DNA of 64,000 nucleotides, from positions 1-64,000 of the forward strand of contig JAFTAP010000081.1 of NCBI GenBank assembly GCA_017455525.1, given 5' to 3'. Made by a program: the position numbers and the translations under genes. Positions 62,474 through 64,000 of this stretch are shown one piece after another. The stretch is from Lachnospiraceae bacterium. GTDB taxonomy: Bacteria; Bacillota; Clostridia; Lachnospirales; Lachnospiraceae. A model generated the notes under the pieces. That model worked only from the letters and a program-made list of their open reading frames with translations, did not search any database and had not been told where the DNA came from. How positions within the stretch are numbered: the stretch's first letter is position 1; every line of letters begins with the position of its first letter.

Positions 62474-62521
62474 TAAAACGAAAAATGGCACCTACCGCAA
62501 ATAAATTAACGATAGATGCCA
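62474..62521 (-). terminator. Intrinsic terminator reading leftward, after the toxin-antitoxin genes
   Basis: On the minus strand TGGCATCTA (62513-62521) pairs with TAGGTGCCA (62486-62494), one G-T wobble, loop of 18, followed by TTTTTCGTTTT. It closes the toxin-antitoxin transcript and insulates the loaP operon from transcription coming from the right. Confidence 0.6.
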
Positions 62522-62585
62522 AAAGAAAAAGCAGCAAACCTGATCGATTCACTGCTCTAAGCCATGATTAAATCCCCTTACAGGG

Positions 62586-62921
62586 CTAATCGAATGTGTA
62601 AGAAATATTGTCCCTGAGGAGCTTCTGCCAGTCCCTCTCATGCCGAAGCACTCTTATTATATAAACCCTCTCTTCTTTTTCATCCACAAAATAAAAAATG
62701 ATTGACGGGCTGAATGGCTTCATCATTATGAGGTGCTCACGATAATATATGCCTGTCCCTGTGTAGAACTTAAAGGACTTCCCAAGTGCCTCTCCCTCAC
62801 GGTCTATATCCTCATCAAACCTGTCCGCTCTTTCAATACCAAACTCGGATTCTATATACTCGGATATATCCGCAAGATCATATATTGCCTCATGTGACCA
62901 GAAGACCTCATAATCATCCAT
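62586..62921 (-). CDS. ParE/RelE-family toxin
   Basis: 111 residues. VFWSHEAIYDLADISEYIESEFGIERADRFDEDIDREGEALGKSF and YYREHLIMMKPFSPSIIFYFVDEKEERVYIIRVLRHERDWQKLL follow the ParE/RelE plan: two N-terminal helices, a beta-sheet and the VxxVLHxRRD-type end (IRVLRHERDW). It overlaps the preceding antitoxin gene by 8 bases. It would inhibit gyrase (ParE) or cleave mRNA (RelE); the sequence does not decide. Confidence 0.82.
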   Translation of the reverse strand: MDDYEVFWSHEAIYDLADISEYIESEFGIERADRFDEDIDREGEALGKSFKFYTGTGIYYREHLIMMKPFSPSIIFYFVDEKEERVYIIRVLRHERDWQKLLRDNISYTFD

Positions 62922-63111
62922 TTGCGGCAGCCCTTGCGCTCATCCTAGTGTTCCTGCGAGCCTCTCTTATACGCCCTACTTCTGCCATGGCTTCCCTGTG
63001 AGGTACTACTCTTCCTGCCTGAACGTCGTCTATTCCTCTGTCAAGCATCCTCAGAAGATTAGGGTCTGTCTCTGTAGCTACCTGTATATTCGCATTATTG
63101 TCCTTAGCCAT
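62914..63111 (-). CDS. Antitoxin of the ParE/RelE pair
   Basis: 65 residues from ATG 63111, with GGAGG 5 bases upstream; the frame extends to 63180 without support. DPNLLRMLDRGIDDVQAGRVVPHREAMAEVGRIREAR has the D-x-G-x-V-x-P-H-E-E-x...E-V-hydrophobic pattern common in type II antitoxins whose C-terminus wraps the toxin. The N-terminus is short and lacks a clear HTH. Coupled to the toxin. Confidence 0.75.
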   Translation of the reverse strand: MAKDNNANIQVATETDPNLLRMLDRGIDDVQAGRVVPHREAMAEVGRIREARRNTRMSARAAANG

Positions 63112-63205
63112 AAGTCCCTCCGTATAAACATCCCGAATCCTTTCAAACACTATTTTACCTCTATCAGCCCCATACTGCAAAAGTTTTTATTTACATGGTA
63201 TCAGC

Positions 63206-64000
63206 CTAAATTTCCTGTCGTGGCTGCTTTTGCGCCAACGACTGATTCATAGCCCTATCGCTGTTGATCACTGCCGCCTCTGCCGTCTTTGCTTCGAGCC
63301 TGTCCTTGAAGCTCATGTTAGCCGGAGCTTCTCTGTCCGATGCCTTAGGTTTGTTGCCGAAAATCTTATCCAGCCCTTCCGGAGCACGCTCCCATTCTCC
63401 GTTATACTCTCCTAGGCGTATGACAAGCTGGAAAGCCTTCCTCACAAGGGATACATCCTCCGAGCTCCCGCCTATCTCACCTAATGAAGTAACTAGCTTA
63501 CCGGTGTTCCCGCTGACTATGCCTTCCGCAGCGTCAATGATGAACCTCTGAGCCTTATAGTCATCAGGCCTCACTCTCATACCTTCCCTTGAGTATCCTA
63601 CCTCCGCTATCTCATTCGCAAGGCTCCATGCCTCCGGTGCGGATTCCATAAGCTCACGCCCTCTCTGTATCATAGCCATGACCTCACTGTAAGCAGCCTC
63701 GCCCGTGACCGCAGCAGGCTCTGCGACAGCCCTGTTATTCATGTTCAGGGCGATCTCCATGTCATGCCCCGTATCGAATATGTCCGGCATCTCATGCCTC
63801 ATGCTGTAGCACTCGCCCGTCACCCCTGCGACTACTACATGATCCTTTACCGGAATGTTGAGAAGAGCTCCCAGATGAACTGCCACCCTCGTAACCTCCA
63901 CATCCGCCTTTGAAGGCTCCATGTTCCCTGACGGGTGCGAATGCAGCATTATGATGTTAGACGCATTCGTGAGTATTGCATCCTTAAAAACGTTCCTCAT
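63206..64000 (-). CDS. RadC/JAB-type domain protein, N-terminus beyond window
   Basis: 264 residues visible, open to the right edge. The motif LHSHPSGNMEPSKADVEVT (about 19-37) is the JAMM-like RadC signature HxHPSG...S..D. The family's N-terminal part is probably outside the window, so the internal ATG at 64000 is not necessarily the start. A C-terminal extension of about 180 residues is helical and rich in charged residues, as in large plasmid/ICE proteins. This marks the right side as an accessory or mobile region. Confidence 0.75.
   Translation of the reverse strand: MRNVFKDAILTNASNIIMLHSHPSGNMEPSKADVEVTRVAVHLGALLNIPVKDHVVVAGVTGECYSMRHEMPDIFDTGHDMEIALNMNNRAVAEPAAVTGEAAYSEVMAMIQRGRELMESAPEAWSLANEIAEVGYSREGMRVRPDDYKAQRFIIDAAEGIVSGNTGKLVTSLGEIGGSSEDVSLVRKAFQLVIRLGEYNGEWERAPEGLDKIFGNKPKASDREAPANMSFKDRLEAKTAEAAVINSDRAMNQSLAQKQPRQEI

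Larger units (their letters stand above)
62264..62585. other. Intergenic region right of the recombinase gene
   Basis: 322 bases without a gene. It holds the right inverted repeat and two terminators of opposite direction, all listed separately. No promoter better than chance was found reading into the invertible segment. TATAAT occurs at 62414-62419 without a proper -35. Confidence 0.6.

Noticed and set aside
1..64000. CRISPR arrays, rRNA or tRNA genes
   Set aside because: No regularly spaced repeats and no conserved RNA gene sequence were seen on either strand.

Overview
ORGANISM. The window looks like a chromosome segment of an anaerobic Gram-positive Clostridium-class bacterium, most likely Lachnospiraceae. 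This is inference. It rests on the LoaP-type NusG paralogue, AT-leaning codon use with strong AGGAGG-type ribosome sites, CDP-polyol/TagF-like teichoic-acid-type genes, many SPASM radical-SAM proteins, an IS110-type element and a RadC/toxin-antitoxin neighbourhood. No rRNA, tRNA or CRISPR array was seen. LAYOUT (the operon is transcribed right to left). 62.3-64.0 kb: edge of a mobile-type region (RadC-like protein, ParE/RelE toxin with antitoxin), closed by a terminator. 60.8-62.4 kb: a tyrosine recombinase gene enclosed by perfect 23-bp inverted repeats. A good sigma-70 promoter lies just inside the left repeat and points out toward loaP. 60.2-60.75 kb: loaP, encoding a processive antiterminator of long operons, followed by a leader with two strong RNA hairpins. 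60 kb to 1: about 50 genes on the minus strand with short gaps or ATGA overlaps, a giant surface-glycan operon. CONTENT from its 5' end. (i) An HBL/XaxA-like alpha-helical toxin-like protein and a TagF-like transferase. (ii) A heptose module: ribulose-P epimerase, GmhA, GmhB, domain-swapped HldE, split transketolase, a deoxyhypusine-synthase-like protein and two SPASM enzymes. (iii) Methyltransferases and an IS110 element inserted in the opposite orientation. (iv) Aminotransferases, WcbI-like proteins, radical-SAM enzymes, and an FkbH-VOC-ACP-acyltransferase cassette. (v) A long series of glycosyltransferases (GT2, GT4, GT11 fucosyltransferase, DUF4422, DUF6492) and FkbM/TylF methyltransferases. 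(vi) An AT-rich accessory island at 3.2-10.3 kb. (vii) A TarI/TarJ-like CDP-polyol pair, a degenerate serine recombinase and a truncated GT2 at the left edge. HOW IT WORKS TOGETHER (inference). Inversion of the recombinase segment would turn the loaP promoter ON or OFF. In the OFF orientation it would fire into a terminator to the right. LoaP would then let polymerase traverse the ~60-kb operon. A second layer of variability may come from eight G7-G8 tracts in glycan genes. Three genes (FkbM, WcbI, VOC) are shifted out of frame exactly at poly-G runs, one base away from G7. About seventeen proteins carry the same small Rossmann-like 'YGAG' module at either end of unrelated enzyme cores. CAVEAT: the frameshifts, all in homopolymers, could also be assembly errors.
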